Below, piece after piece: positions 1-7,958 of a stretch of DNA of 46,188 nt (position 1 is its first letter; each line of letters begins with the position of its first letter). Position numbers and translations under genes: made by a program. This DNA comes from DAOVRL01 sp964459805 (lineage in GTDB: Bacteria; Planctomycetota; Phycisphaerae; Sedimentisphaerales; Anaerobacaceae). The stretch spans positions 1 to 46,188 of the forward strand of contig CAYWOD010000004.1 in the NCBI GenBank assembly GCA_964459805.1, written 5' to 3'. Under the pieces are notes generated by a model. The model ran no database searches and had not been told where the DNA came from. It was given only the letters and a program-made list of their open reading frames with translations.

Positions 1-152
1 ACGAAGACCTGCCTCTCGGAGAGCTCTTCGTGAACATCGTCTGCGAATAGCTCGGCGTCTTCCGGTATATCGATGTCTTCCGGCATATCGGCGTGTTCTG
101 GTATTTCGGAGGGGTGCTCTTCGGGAGTAGTGTTTTCTTGTTCTGTTGACAT
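1..152 (-). CDS. N-terminal fragment of an unknown acidic protein, cut by the window edge
   Basis: Reading the minus strand from an ATG at 152-150 gives at least 50 codons without a stop up to the window edge. The peptide begins MSTEQENTTPEEHPSEIP and continues with two related acidic steps (MPEDIDIPEDAELF). It is very rich in Glu, Asp and Pro and probably disordered. No family can be recognised from this part. There is no good Shine-Dalgarno sequence before the ATG. A weak sigma-54-like match (GGCC spaced from TTGCA, minus strand, 263-249) lies about 100 bases upstream, with two mismatches in the -24 box, and is only a hint. The plus-strand reading frame over the same bases is Cys/Ser-rich and looks non-coding. 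I infer a real gene start from the strongly biased composition. Confidence 0.5.
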   Translation of the reverse strand, partial: MSTEQENTTPEEHPSEIPEHADMPEDIDIPEDAELFADDVHEELSERQVF

Positions 153-463
153 AACTTTTAGTTTCGCCCTACAAGGGGTTCGCCGTGCAATGCCGTTTAC
201 AATCAACGTGAGCGCCGGCATCGCACCGGCCCCGTCTTTGCTGGAACTGCAAAGCGTGGGCCTGCAACAATGCCAAGAGGTGAGCAATATCTATGCCAGA
301 GTTGGGAGGGTGCGCCAAGTGGTGTGGATTTCGGGGCCTGGGGGCGTGAAAAAGGCGTTCCGGACTTTTGAATGTTGGTGTCGGGGCTGGAAGAAGGTGT
401 CAGAATTTTAGACGGGCCGATGGAATTTCAGACAGGAACAGAGATTTGCGAATAAATAAAATT
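153..463. other. Intergenic stretch without a recognisable gene
   Basis: This lies between the start of the leftmost minus-strand gene and the MITE-like element. A plus-strand frame (73-411) is open through part of it, but its composition does not look like protein and it runs antisense to the better-supported minus-strand gene. The last eight bases (456-463, ATAAAATT) are the left target duplication of the element that follows. Confidence 0.5.
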
Positions 464-734
464 GGCTCAACTGCAAAAAAGTTGGTTGATTAACGCATGA
501 TTATAAGAGGATTTATCGCTTTTCGGGCACCAGCATAAGCTCATAAGCCGGCGGCACCGTTGAAGCGGCCGGGCCTATCGTAGCATCGGCATCCTGCCGA
601 TGATTTCGAAGATACGAGCAGGATGCCCGTGCCACGCGGTTGTGCCCATTGATGCTGTTGCCTTGAAGCGATAAATCGAAAAGAGTTACAGGTGTTATTT
701 CTTATCAGGCCACCGACTTTTTTGCAGTTGAACC
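464..734. mobile_element. 271-bp MITE-like non-autonomous element with terminal inverted repeats and 8-bp target duplication
   Basis: The left end (464-488, beginning GGCTCAACTGCAAAAAAGT) and the right end (710-734, ending ACTTTTTTGCAGTTGAACC) are inverted copies matching at 22 of 25 positions. A second inverted pair lies further in: ATTTATCGCTT near 511 and AAGCGATAAAT near 666. The flanks are ATAAAATT (456-463) and ATAAAATC (735-742), a 7-of-8 direct duplication. There is no transposase frame inside. The interior contains a perfect 8-bp hairpin (584-602). GG ends and an AT-rich 8-bp duplication fit IS1595-type elements, but the family is inferred from memory. The insertion lies about 20 bp beyond the stop codon of the sigma-54 activator gene. 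Confidence 0.75.
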
Positions 735-753
735 ATAAAATCAGGTGGGTTTT

Positions 754-2205
754 TTACTGTGTGGCAGCTACCGGCTGGAACGCGGATGGTCTCGATGGCG
801 GCGGATCGGGTTGATTTGCGATGCGTGAGCCCTTCTGGATATTGTACTGTTTGAGCTTTGCATAGAGAGTTGCCCTGGTTATACCGAGCAGGGCGGCGGC
901 GCGTGTTTTTTGCCAGTCTGTCTCCTGAAGGGCCCGCGAAATCAGCTCTCGCTCGGCCTTTGCAAGTGAGTAGTTCCTGATATTACCGGTCGTTGGGTCG
1001 TCGCAGAGTTCATCGGGGTCGGCGGGGTCAATCACAATGCTGCTCAGGCCGATTTTGTCTGTTGGTTCGTAAAGAATAGCTCTTTCGATTACATTTCTCA
1101 ATTCGCGGACGTTTCCGGGCCAATCGTATTTCTGGAGGGCTTCGGCAGCCAGTTTGGTCAGGGTTGTTATCTTGTTTTGTTTTTCCGGACAGATAGTGGA
1201 TGTTTTAAGAAAGTATTCTGCCAGAAGTTGAATGTCCTGTCTTCGCCGGGGTGATCTAAGAGGAGCGATGGTTATGGGACTGATATTGAGGCGGTAATAG
1301 AGGTCGGCTCGGAAGCGGTTGGCATCGGTTTCCTTGCGGAGGTTGCGATTGCTCGATGCGATTATCGTGGCGTTGAATTTGATGTCTTTGATCCCTCCGA
1401 CTTTTCGGAAGGTGTTTTCCTGAAGAATGCGTAGTAATTTTGCCTGGAGGTCGATGGGCATTTCGCTTATTTCATCGAGGAAGAGGGCACCGTCGCCGGC
1501 GAGCTCCAAGAGTCCGGTTTTTTCGCGGTCGGCACCGGTGAAGGCGCCTTTGACGTGGCCAAAGAGCTCACTTTCGAGCAAGCTTGCGGTCAGGGCGGCA
1601 CAATTTACGGCAACGAATCGTTCTTGCGGATGTCTCAAGATGTGTATTGCTTTTGCGACCAGCTCCTTGCCGGTGCCGGTCTCTCCGACTATCAAGATGG
1701 GATTGCACCGGCTGAGTGCGACGAGCTTGGTCATTTTGAGGGTGTGTTTGATTGCTTCGCTGCGGCCGACCATAGAGACTGATGCGGCGAAGTCTTCGGC
1801 AAAGAAACGGTCGGTTAGCTCTTGCGGGGAGTCGTGGTTTGGCCGTTCCTTTATTCGATTTGCAATTTCTTTGAGGCGGTGGTGATCTTTTTTTCCTCGC
1901 AGGTAGTCATAGGCACCTATTTTTGTCAGTGCCGCAATATCGTTGGCGTCTTCATCGTCAGCCCCGACTATTACAACCGGGGCGTCTGAGATTTTATGGC
2001 TTCTAAGGATGAATCGGCGGATATGAGGCCCGAAGCGAGTGTCAAGAAGGATCAGGTCGGGCTTGCTTGCCTCGATGATATCCGGGGCTTCGGCGATGTT
2101 GTCAGCCATAAACACTTGCCGACTAACTTGGCGGGCTAATTCGTGAATTTCCGTTTCCCTGCTTGCTACGACGGTTCTGGGTAAACTCATTCGGCCCCCA
2201 GCCAA
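754..2205 (-). CDS. NtrC-family sigma-54-dependent transcriptional activator (probable flagellar regulator)
   Basis: Predicted enhancer-binding protein of 483 residues that uses ATP to open sigma-54 promoters. Residues ~10-120 form a receiver-like domain with a possible phospho-acceptor Asp in DLILLDT, but the usual N-terminal acidic pair is not evident, so phosphorylation control may be altered. Residues ~145-385 are the AAA+ domain: Walker A GETGTGKE, the sigma-54 contact loop GAFTGA, Walker B GALFLDE. The C-terminus carries a Fis-type helix-turn-helix (AAALLGITRATLYAKLK). The frame opens with a TTG at 2205. An ATG five codons later (2190) begins MSLPRTVV and is an equally good start. It is divergent from the flgD operon and faces its sigma-54 promoter, so I infer that it is the class-specific activator of the sigma-54 sites listed here (FlrC/FleR-like role). 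Confidence 0.9.
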   Translation of the reverse strand: MAGGRMSLPRTVVASRETEIHELARQVSRQVFMADNIAEAPDIIEASKPDLILLDTRFGPHIRRFILRSHKISDAPVVIVGADDEDANDIAALTKIGAYDYLRGKKDHHRLKEIANRIKERPNHDSPQELTDRFFAEDFAASVSMVGRSEAIKHTLKMTKLVALSRCNPILIVGETGTGKELVAKAIHILRHPQERFVAVNCAALTASLLESELFGHVKGAFTGADREKTGLLELAGDGALFLDEISEMPIDLQAKLLRILQENTFRKVGGIKDIKFNATIIASSNRNLRKETDANRFRADLYYRLNISPITIAPLRSPRRRQDIQLLAEYFLKTSTICPEKQNKITTLTKLAAEALQKYDWPGNVRELRNVIERAILYEPTDKIGLSSIVIDPADPDELCDDPTTGNIRNYSLAKAERELISRALQETDWQKTRAAALLGITRATLYAKLKQYNIQKGSRIANQPDPPPSRPSAFQPVAATQ

Positions 2206-2311
2206 AACATCCTACCCTTTACGGGTTTTTCGTCAAACGTGTATTCGTGTGATAATAGCGCCAAAAATATGCCCAGTTAATCGTCCGAGCAGTTGAGACG
2301 ACTTTAATTTT

Positions 2312-2554
2312 TCATGGGACTGGCCGGTAATGTCACTGAGTAGTCCGGTTTGGAGATATATTGGCGTTATGGGCCGGCTTTATCGGGCGAAATTTGCAGG
2401 ATTCAAGGTCAGGCCGCCGCTGGTGGATTTGCAGTGAGCATCTATCAATTCTTATGGGACTTCTCAGTGTCACTTAATCAACACGGAGGCTGCATTATGG
2501 GACTTATTGATATTCTGCGGTTGGTCAGTCGGGCAGTGTCCTTTCTTATGGGAC
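2312..2554 (+). promoter_or_regulatory. Cluster of repeated TTATGGGAC boxes, candidate activator-binding region
   Basis: The string ATGGGAC occurs at 2314-2320, 2454-2460, 2497-2503 and 2548-2554. Three of the copies read TTATGGGAC and the first reads TCATGGGAC; a fifth variant, TTATGGGCC, starts at about 2368. Companion strings TGTCACT (2331) and CAGTGTCACTT (2465), plus CAGTGTCC (2534), recur near the boxes. The boxes lie about 260-510 bp upstream of the flgD sigma-54 promoter. That fits upstream activating sequences for the divergent NtrC-type regulator. Function is inferred; the repetition is seen directly. Confidence 0.45.
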
Positions 2555-2619
2555 GCTTTAGTGACGCCCGGTCAACGAGTGTGGCTTGTGGGATTTTTCG
2601 TCCGGGCAAGTCAAAGTAA
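2497..2619 (+). CDS. Possible 40-residue small protein
   Basis: An ATG at 2497 is preceded by a strong Shine-Dalgarno sequence (ACGGAGG, about 7 bases before it) and opens a frame of 40 codons beginning MGLIDILRLVSRAVSFLMGR and ending GIFRPGKSK. The first half is hydrophobic to amphipathic and the C-terminus is basic. No family is recognised. Two TTATGGGAC boxes fall inside it, so the region may be purely regulatory, with the frame open by chance. The ribosome-binding site is the main support. Confidence 0.3.
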   Translation: MGLIDILRLVSRAVSFLMGRFSDARSTSVACGIFRPGKSK

Positions 2620-2816
2620 ACCGGCAGAAAAAGCAATCACCCGCGCCGAGAGCAACGCGGCAGGATTTTCCGTAGTGGGGGAAGAATTATCCTGCGAAAT
2701 CATCCGGCGGTCCGCGGGGGATTGTCGAACTATCGGGGCTGTTAAATTTCTTGGCCGCACTTAAGTTTTGTAGAGGCAAGAGGTTATCCACCACAGGGTC
2801 TATGATATTTTTGAGA

Positions 2817-2832
2817 TGGCACGCTGGTTGCT
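2817..2832 (+). promoter_or_regulatory. Sigma-54 promoter of the flgD operon
   Basis: TGGCAC-GCTGG-TTGCT matches the sigma-54 consensus TGGCAC-N5-TTGC exactly, with GG and GC correctly spaced. The predicted transcription start is near 2843, leaving a leader of about 80 bases before the flgD ATG at 2923. Confidence 0.85.
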
Positions 2833-2922
2833 GATTGGTTGGCGAGCGGCTTACACCAGCGCGTCTGTTGATAAGTAAATAGACTGACTTCTTTTTTTGG
2901 TTTTTGGTGAGGTAGAAAGATT

Positions 2923-3306
2923 ATGGATCCGGTATCGGGGACAAGCACGGCAAGTGACATCCAGATGGATTATATGACGCTTCTGGTGACTCAGCTTAAG
3001 AATCAGAATCCTCTTGAGCCGCTGAACAATAATGAAATGGCTTCTCAATTAGCGCAGTTTTCTCAACTGCAGCAGCTCGAGTCAATGAATACGAGTTTTT
3101 CGGATGTGCTTGCCGGTATTCAGCGGACGTACGGGGCGTCATTGATAGGTAAGGAGGTTTCGTTTTGGGGAGGGACTGAGTCAGACTCCGGAGAGGTTAT
3201 GAGCGCGGTAGTCGAGCAGGTTTACAACAACATCGACGGCGAGATCGTTTTGACGGCGGGCGGCCAGGCTATCGGTCTGGAAGACATTATATCGGTGAAG
3301 AACTGA
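2923..3306 (+). CDS. flgD: FlgD, hook-capping protein (short form)
   Basis: Scaffold protein that caps the growing hook and is exported by the flagellar secretion system. The 127-residue product has the conserved FlgD N-terminal region: MDYMTLLVTQLKNQNPLEP, followed by MASQLAQFSQLQQLESM. The C-terminal part (VSFWGG...GEIVLTAGGQAIGLEDI) is a short beta-rich tail. Typical FlgD is about 220 residues with Tudor and FnIII-like domains, so this is a minimal form. GAGGT precedes the ATG. It is the first gene after the sigma-54 promoter, followed 32 bases later by flgE. Confidence 0.92.
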   Translation: MDPVSGTSTASDIQMDYMTLLVTQLKNQNPLEPLNNNEMASQLAQFSQLQQLESMNTSFSDVLAGIQRTYGASLIGKEVSFWGGTESDSGEVMSAVVEQVYNNIDGEIVLTAGGQAIGLEDIISVKN

Positions 3307-3338
3307 AAGCGAATAGATCAAGATAAGGAGAGACAGAA

Positions 3339-5042
3339 ATGGGTGCACTATCATCGGGAGTTACGGGGCTTCAGGCCCACCAGAAGATGCTGGACGTAGC
3401 CGGGAACAACCTTGCCAATGTGAACACGATTGGTTTCAAGTCCAGCCGGATGACGTTTTCGGAGCTGCTGAGCCAGACGGTAAAGAAGGCGTCACAGCCC
3501 ACGAGCACGGTTGGCGGTACGAATCCTCAGCAGATGGGCAGCGGCGTTGGTATTGCCGGCATTTCCCCCGATATGACGCAGGGCAATATCGTCAGTACCG
3601 GTAATCCATTGGACCTGGCGATCGAAGGGGAAGGCTATTTTGTGCTGAACGACGGGTCACAGAACATCTACACTCGTGCGGGCGCATTTGCGGTTGATGC
3701 GAATTCGGCTTTCGTTGACCCTGCCACTGGTTATCTTGTTCAGCGTATCGGGTCTGTCGGCGTAGATGACGGCTTTCAGACTGCCGGCAACAGCAATGTG
3801 AGGGTCCCCTATGATGTGGCGATGGCGGCAAATGCCACCTCAGAGGTAGTGATAGCCGGTAATTTAAGTGCCGATGCGACATTTGACACGACACAGATAC
3901 AAAAGCTGTCATCGAACATGGCTCTTACCACAAGCAGCGGCACAGCGGCGACATCAGAGACGCTGGTTAGTGCCCTCGATCAGTTCAGCGGGTCATTCGG
4001 TACAATTGACACGGACGGCAAGCTTTACGTTACGGGTTGGCAACCCGACGGTACCGAGGTGACCGACGCGAGCGGCCTGGATGTCAGCGCTACCACAAAA
4101 ATGTCCGATGTACTGACTTATATCGAGAGCCAACTGGGTGCCAGTAATGTAACGGCCAGTATAAGCGCCGGTAAAATAGTAGTGACCGACGAGACCTCCG
4201 GCTATAGCAAGTCGGATGTAGCGCTGTCATATACGGGTTCCAGCGACGGCAGTGACTCTTTGACGGTACCGGCCTATTTCGAGATAACCACTGTTGGCGG
4301 AGATGAGGTCAAGAACGTCAACATCACGGTTTATGACACTCAGGGAGGCAAGCACGTTCTTTCGGGTGCATTTGTCAGGACTGACATCGCCAATACGTGG
4401 GATATGGTGCTGACTTCAATTACCGGCGATATCGAGGCGATTGATATATCGGGCAAGAGTGATCGGCGGATAGGCGGAATAGAATTTGATGCCGGCAATG
4501 GTTCTTATGGCGGCTTGAATTCCACGATTGCCGACACGGCCCAACTTAAGGTGACGTTTAAGCATGACACGTCGAGTCCCCAAGCGATTGCGATGTCGTT
4601 GGGTAGCGTGGGTCAACTTAATGGCTTGACACAGTTTGCCGGGAACTCCACGGCGGTGGCAAGAGAGCAGGATGGCTATGAGGCAGGCAGTCTTTTAACT
4701 GTCTCGGTCAGTAACGAAGGTGTAGTCATCGGTGCTTTCTCCAACGGTATCAAAAAGGACATTGCCACCGCCCAGATAGCATTGTTCCAGAACACATCAG
4801 GTCTGGAAAGTATCGGAAACGGGTACTTTATTCCTTCGGCGAACTCAGGTGACGCGGTAGCGACGCAGGCCATGACCGGTGGCGCCGGGTCTATTCACGG
4901 CGGGTCACTGGAGAAATCCAACGCAGATGTGGCGAGCGAGTTCGTCAATATGATTCAGGCTCAGAACGGCTTCCAGGCGAATGCGAGGACTATAAGAGTC
5001 GCCAATGACATACTCAGAGAATTGAGCGGTCTTATCAGGTAG
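3339..5042 (+). CDS. flgE: FlgE, flagellar hook protein
   Basis: Structural subunit of the hook. The N-terminal rod-type motif (SGVTGLQAHQKMLDVAGNNL, then ANVNTIGFKSSR) and the C-terminal helix (FVNMIQAQNGFQANARTIRV) are the conserved D0 parts. At 567 residues it is longer than the roughly 400 typical of enteric FlgE; the extra length is in surface domains. Residues ~211-307 (LDQFSG ... GKIVVTDETSGYS) resemble a segment of FliD in this window. AAGGAG lies just before the ATG. It is cotranscribed with flgD and followed 6 bases later by the PilZ-like gene. Confidence 0.95.
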   Translation: MGALSSGVTGLQAHQKMLDVAGNNLANVNTIGFKSSRMTFSELLSQTVKKASQPTSTVGGTNPQQMGSGVGIAGISPDMTQGNIVSTGNPLDLAIEGEGYFVLNDGSQNIYTRAGAFAVDANSAFVDPATGYLVQRIGSVGVDDGFQTAGNSNVRVPYDVAMAANATSEVVIAGNLSADATFDTTQIQKLSSNMALTTSSGTAATSETLVSALDQFSGSFGTIDTDGKLYVTGWQPDGTEVTDASGLDVSATTKMSDVLTYIESQLGASNVTASISAGKIVVTDETSGYSKSDVALSYTGSSDGSDSLTVPAYFEITTVGGDEVKNVNITVYDTQGGKHVLSGAFVRTDIANTWDMVLTSITGDIEAIDISGKSDRRIGGIEFDAGNGSYGGLNSTIADTAQLKVTFKHDTSSPQAIAMSLGSVGQLNGLTQFAGNSTAVAREQDGYEAGSLLTVSVSNEGVVIGAFSNGIKKDIATAQIALFQNTSGLESIGNGYFIPSANSGDAVATQAMTGGAGSIHGGSLEKSNADVASEFVNMIQAQNGFQANARTIRVANDILRELSGLIR

Positions 5043-5048
5043 TGAATT

Positions 5049-6359
5049 ATGGCGAGGTCACCTGTAATCACAGTTGTTTTCGAGGATGTCTTTTTGGCGT
5101 TGACGCCGATCGAGCGTTGGCAGTCCGCTCGCAAGTTTACGCTCGATTTGACGCCGCAACGCTGGATGATTCTGGTAGGCGTAGTTGCCCTGATTATGAT
5201 GGTAGTGCTGTTCTCGTGGGTCAGCATTAGTCGGGCGAGACGTGTGAAAAAGAATACCGGCAAATCGTTCGTTGAACTTGGCAGGCAGAGAGGGCTGAGC
5301 GTTCGAGAGCGTCAGCTTCTGGCGATTGTGGCACAAAGGGCGGGACTCCGGCGAGCGGAATCGGTTTTCACGATGGGTTCCGCTTTTGGTATGGGAGCTG
5401 CCAGAGTGATCGAAGAAGGGCTTGGGGGTGAGCAAACGGCAGAACAGAGCGAGCAGTTGAAAACGGAGATTGCTTTCCTGCGAGAGAAGCTTGGTTTTGT
5501 TAAGAGACGGTCGTCTTTGGCCGGTGCGCCGGCAAGGTCGAAGGAATTGAGCAGCAGGCAGATTCCCGAAGGTAAGCAACTCTATATCACAAGGCGAAAG
5601 GCTCGTGCTTCAATCGATATTGAGTCAACAGTTATAAGGAACGATGAGACGGAGCTGGCGATCAAGTTGTCGAGTCCGGTGAAGGTTACTTTTGGCGAGC
5701 CGTGGTGTGTTCGTTACTATTCCGGAGCGTCGGTCTGGGAGTTTGACACCAGTGTGATTAGTTACGACGGCGACACTATGGTGTTGAATCACAGCGATAA
5801 CGTGCGGTTCGTGAATCGGAGGCGTTTTCTGCGTGTACCAGTGAGGATGCGGGCTTTTGTCGCACAGTTTCCATTCACAAGAACGCTCGACGAGACCGGT
5901 GCCGCCCAAGGTGAGCAGGCGGGAGCGGAGCTGGATTTGCCCGATGCTTCGGGGTGGGCGTGGTGTCCGCCGCGATTTGTTCCGGCGGTTGTCACTGAGT
6001 TGGCCGGTCCCGGTTTGCGGATTGAGTCGGCGCTGGAGGCGAAAGAGGGAGAGAGAATCCTGGTGGTATTGAGTTTGGATGAGGCCGATAGCGGAGATTT
6101 GATGCGCGGCAGCGCACGTGATAAAGGGATGACAGTAAAGATTGTAGAAGACATCGGCGAGGTCAGACACATCAAAGCAGTAACAAATGGTTTTTCAATA
6201 GCGGTTGAATTGACGGGCTTGAGCGACTCGGATGTCGATGAGCTGATATGTGCAACCAATGCGGCTTCGCTTAGAGCAGGCGCCGGGGATAAAGGCGTCC
6301 CGGTTTCGGTAAGCGAGCAGGAGCGTATTGGCGAGCCTTCGGTTGCCCAAGGAGTATGA
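5049..6359 (+). CDS. Membrane-anchored PilZ/YcgR-like protein
   Basis: 436 residues. One transmembrane helix lies near residues 39-60 (MILVGVVALIMMVVLFSWVS), with an N-terminal tail of about 38 residues and a basic stretch after the helix. A charged, partly coiled region follows. Then comes a beta-rich part (residues ~175-255) resembling a YcgR N-terminal domain, and an RRRFLRVPV motif (~residue 257) like the RxxxR c-di-GMP-binding signature of PilZ domains. The second PilZ signature, (D/N)xSxxG, is replaced by ELAGPG. Binding of c-di-GMP is therefore uncertain. AGGT precedes the ATG. The gene sits between flgE and flgF in one operon, so I infer a flagellar brake or assembly role. Only the fold assignment is from known families. 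Confidence 0.65.
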   Translation: MARSPVITVVFEDVFLALTPIERWQSARKFTLDLTPQRWMILVGVVALIMMVVLFSWVSISRARRVKKNTGKSFVELGRQRGLSVRERQLLAIVAQRAGLRRAESVFTMGSAFGMGAARVIEEGLGGEQTAEQSEQLKTEIAFLREKLGFVKRRSSLAGAPARSKELSSRQIPEGKQLYITRRKARASIDIESTVIRNDETELAIKLSSPVKVTFGEPWCVRYYSGASVWEFDTSVISYDGDTMVLNHSDNVRFVNRRRFLRVPVRMRAFVAQFPFTRTLDETGAAQGEQAGAELDLPDASGWAWCPPRFVPAVVTELAGPGLRIESALEAKEGERILVVLSLDEADSGDLMRGSARDKGMTVKIVEDIGEVRHIKAVTNGFSIAVELTGLSDSDVDELICATNAASLRAGAGDKGVPVSVSEQERIGEPSVAQGV

Positions 6360-6360
6360 A

Positions 6361-7095
6361 ATGTCGGATCTTGTGTCTCAGGTAAGTTCAACCATCGGCG
6401 GGCTACAGCGAGAGTTCAATGTCATTGCTCACAATCTGGCCAATGTAGGCACGGTCGGATATAAACGGCGGTGCAACACATTTTCAAAGTCTCTCATAGC
6501 TCAGGGGGTAGGGACCCAGGCGCAAGCGAACGGCGAGGTTGATTTGGAGTCGGTGTTTGACTTTACACAAGGCAACCCCGTGAAAACCGGTCGGTCGCTG
6601 GATTTTGCATTAGTCGGTAAGGGTTTCTTTGTGATAGAGACGCCGAATGGTCCGCTTTACACCCGCAACGGGATGTTTCGGATTGATCAGAACGGGCAGA
6701 TAGTGGATTCGGCGGGCAGGATAGTGGCGGGCGAATCCGGCCCTATAACGATTCCCCCAGATGTCGGACCTTCACAGATCGGCGTTGCAAGCGATGGGAG
6801 CATAAGTGGCGGCGGTGTGTCCATCGGCAAATTCAGGCTGGTGGATTTCGAAGAAGATGACGAGAAGGAGCTTCTCGCGGCGGGCATGAATTGTTTCCAG
6901 GCGCCGGCGGATGCAAAACCGGAGTCGCCGAAGAACCTGATTGTAAAACAGGGCTTTCAGGAATCCTCCAACGTGCAGTTGGTTGAGGAGCTGGTGGACA
7001 TGATAATGGTGTCGAGACTCTACGAAGCGAATATGCAGTTTGTCTCGGTCAAGAGAGACACTTCCAAGAGCATTATAGATGTGGCTATGAGCTGA
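6361..7095 (+). CDS. flgF: FlgF-type proximal rod protein
   Basis: Rod subunit of the FlgF/FlgG family, 244 residues. The conserved N-terminus reads STIGGLQREFNVIAHNLANV followed by GTVGYKRR, and the C-terminus has VQLVEELVDMIMVSRLYEAN. I chose the ATG at 6361 because AAGGAG lies seven bases before it and the product then starts with the family's usual rod motif. The frame itself is open further upstream, inside the previous gene. It begins one base after the PilZ-like gene's stop codon and precedes flgG, the standard FlgF-FlgG pair. Confidence 0.9.
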   Translation: MSDLVSQVSSTIGGLQREFNVIAHNLANVGTVGYKRRCNTFSKSLIAQGVGTQAQANGEVDLESVFDFTQGNPVKTGRSLDFALVGKGFFVIETPNGPLYTRNGMFRIDQNGQIVDSAGRIVAGESGPITIPPDVGPSQIGVASDGSISGGGVSIGKFRLVDFEEDDEKELLAAGMNCFQAPADAKPESPKNLIVKQGFQESSNVQLVEELVDMIMVSRLYEANMQFVSVKRDTSKSIIDVAMS

Positions 7096-7156
7096 TTAGT
7101 TTCTTATATGCCCAACTCCAATTTTGCAAAACAACGAAAGTAAGGAGAACAGCAAA

Positions 7157-7945
7157 ATGTTGCGAGCGTTTTCCACTGCGGCGACTGGCATGACGGCCCA
7201 GCAAATGATGGTGGACGTGACTGCCAACAACCTTGCCAACATCAACACCAACGGTTTCAAGCGGAGCCAGGTTGATTTTCAGGATTTGCTCTATATCAAG
7301 ATGAGGGAGTCGGGTACGGAAGTATCGTCGGGAATTAAGTCTCCCACGGGTCTGGAGGTTGGCAGCGGTGTTCGTGTGGCCTCTACGGTAAAAGTGTTTG
7401 GCACAGGCGAGCTTATGAATACCGGCAGGAATTTGGATGTGGCCATTACCGGTGACGGTTTTCTTCAGGTGAGTATGCCGGACGGCAGCACGAGGTACAC
7501 CCGGGACGGTGCGCTGCAACAAGGTCCCAATGGGGAGTTAGTTACGACCAGCGGCTATTTCATAGAGCCTGCTATTACCATTCCGACAGATGCGGTTGCC
7601 GTCAATATTGGCACGGATGGTGGCGTGAATATTACGACTGCTTCCGGAACCCAGTCAGTTGTGGGCAATATTCAGTTGGCCCGATTTCCGAACCCATCAG
7701 GCCTTTCGAGCGAGGGCAACAATCTCCTGGCTGAGAGCGAGGCAAGCGGTACGCCTACAACCGGCACGCCGGGAGAGAGCGGTATTGGTTCTATTCAGCC
7801 GGGATTTCTGGAGAAGTCCAATGTGCAAATGATAACCGAGCTTATAAACCTCATAACTGCCCAGCGGGCTTACGAGACAAACTCACGTGCGATAAGGGCC
7901 GCGGATGAGATGCTCCGAAAGGCAATTCAGATAGCAAGATTCTAA
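7157..7945 (+). CDS. flgG: FlgG, distal rod protein
   Basis: Distal rod subunit, 262 residues, which is the usual family length. The N-terminus MLRAFSTAATGMTAQQMMVD and ANNLANINTNGFKRSQVDFQ is typical, as are PTGLEVGSGVRVA and the C-terminal NVQMITELINLITAQRAYET. TAAGGAGAA lies just before the ATG at 7157. An upstream in-frame TTG (7124) would add 11 residues unlike the family. It sits between flgF and flgA. Confidence 0.96.
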   Translation: MLRAFSTAATGMTAQQMMVDVTANNLANINTNGFKRSQVDFQDLLYIKMRESGTEVSSGIKSPTGLEVGSGVRVASTVKVFGTGELMNTGRNLDVAITGDGFLQVSMPDGSTRYTRDGALQQGPNGELVTTSGYFIEPAITIPTDAVAVNIGTDGGVNITTASGTQSVVGNIQLARFPNPSGLSSEGNNLLAESEASGTPTTGTPGESGIGSIQPGFLEKSNVQMITELINLITAQRAYETNSRAIRAADEMLRKAIQIARF

Positions 7946-7958
7946 TAAAGAGGTAATG

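Noticed and set aside
73..411. Plus-strand open frame of 112 codons
   Set aside because: Cys/Ser-rich with no family, and antisense to a better minus-strand gene start at 152.
2350..2619. 89-codon version of the frame before flgD
   Set aside because: The long version starts without a ribosome site. Only the 40-codon part from 2497 has one, and even that is doubtful.
5789..6391. Minus-strand 200-codon frame under the PilZ-like gene
   Set aside because: Shadow of the plus-strand gene, which has a membrane helix, PilZ-type motif and operon context.
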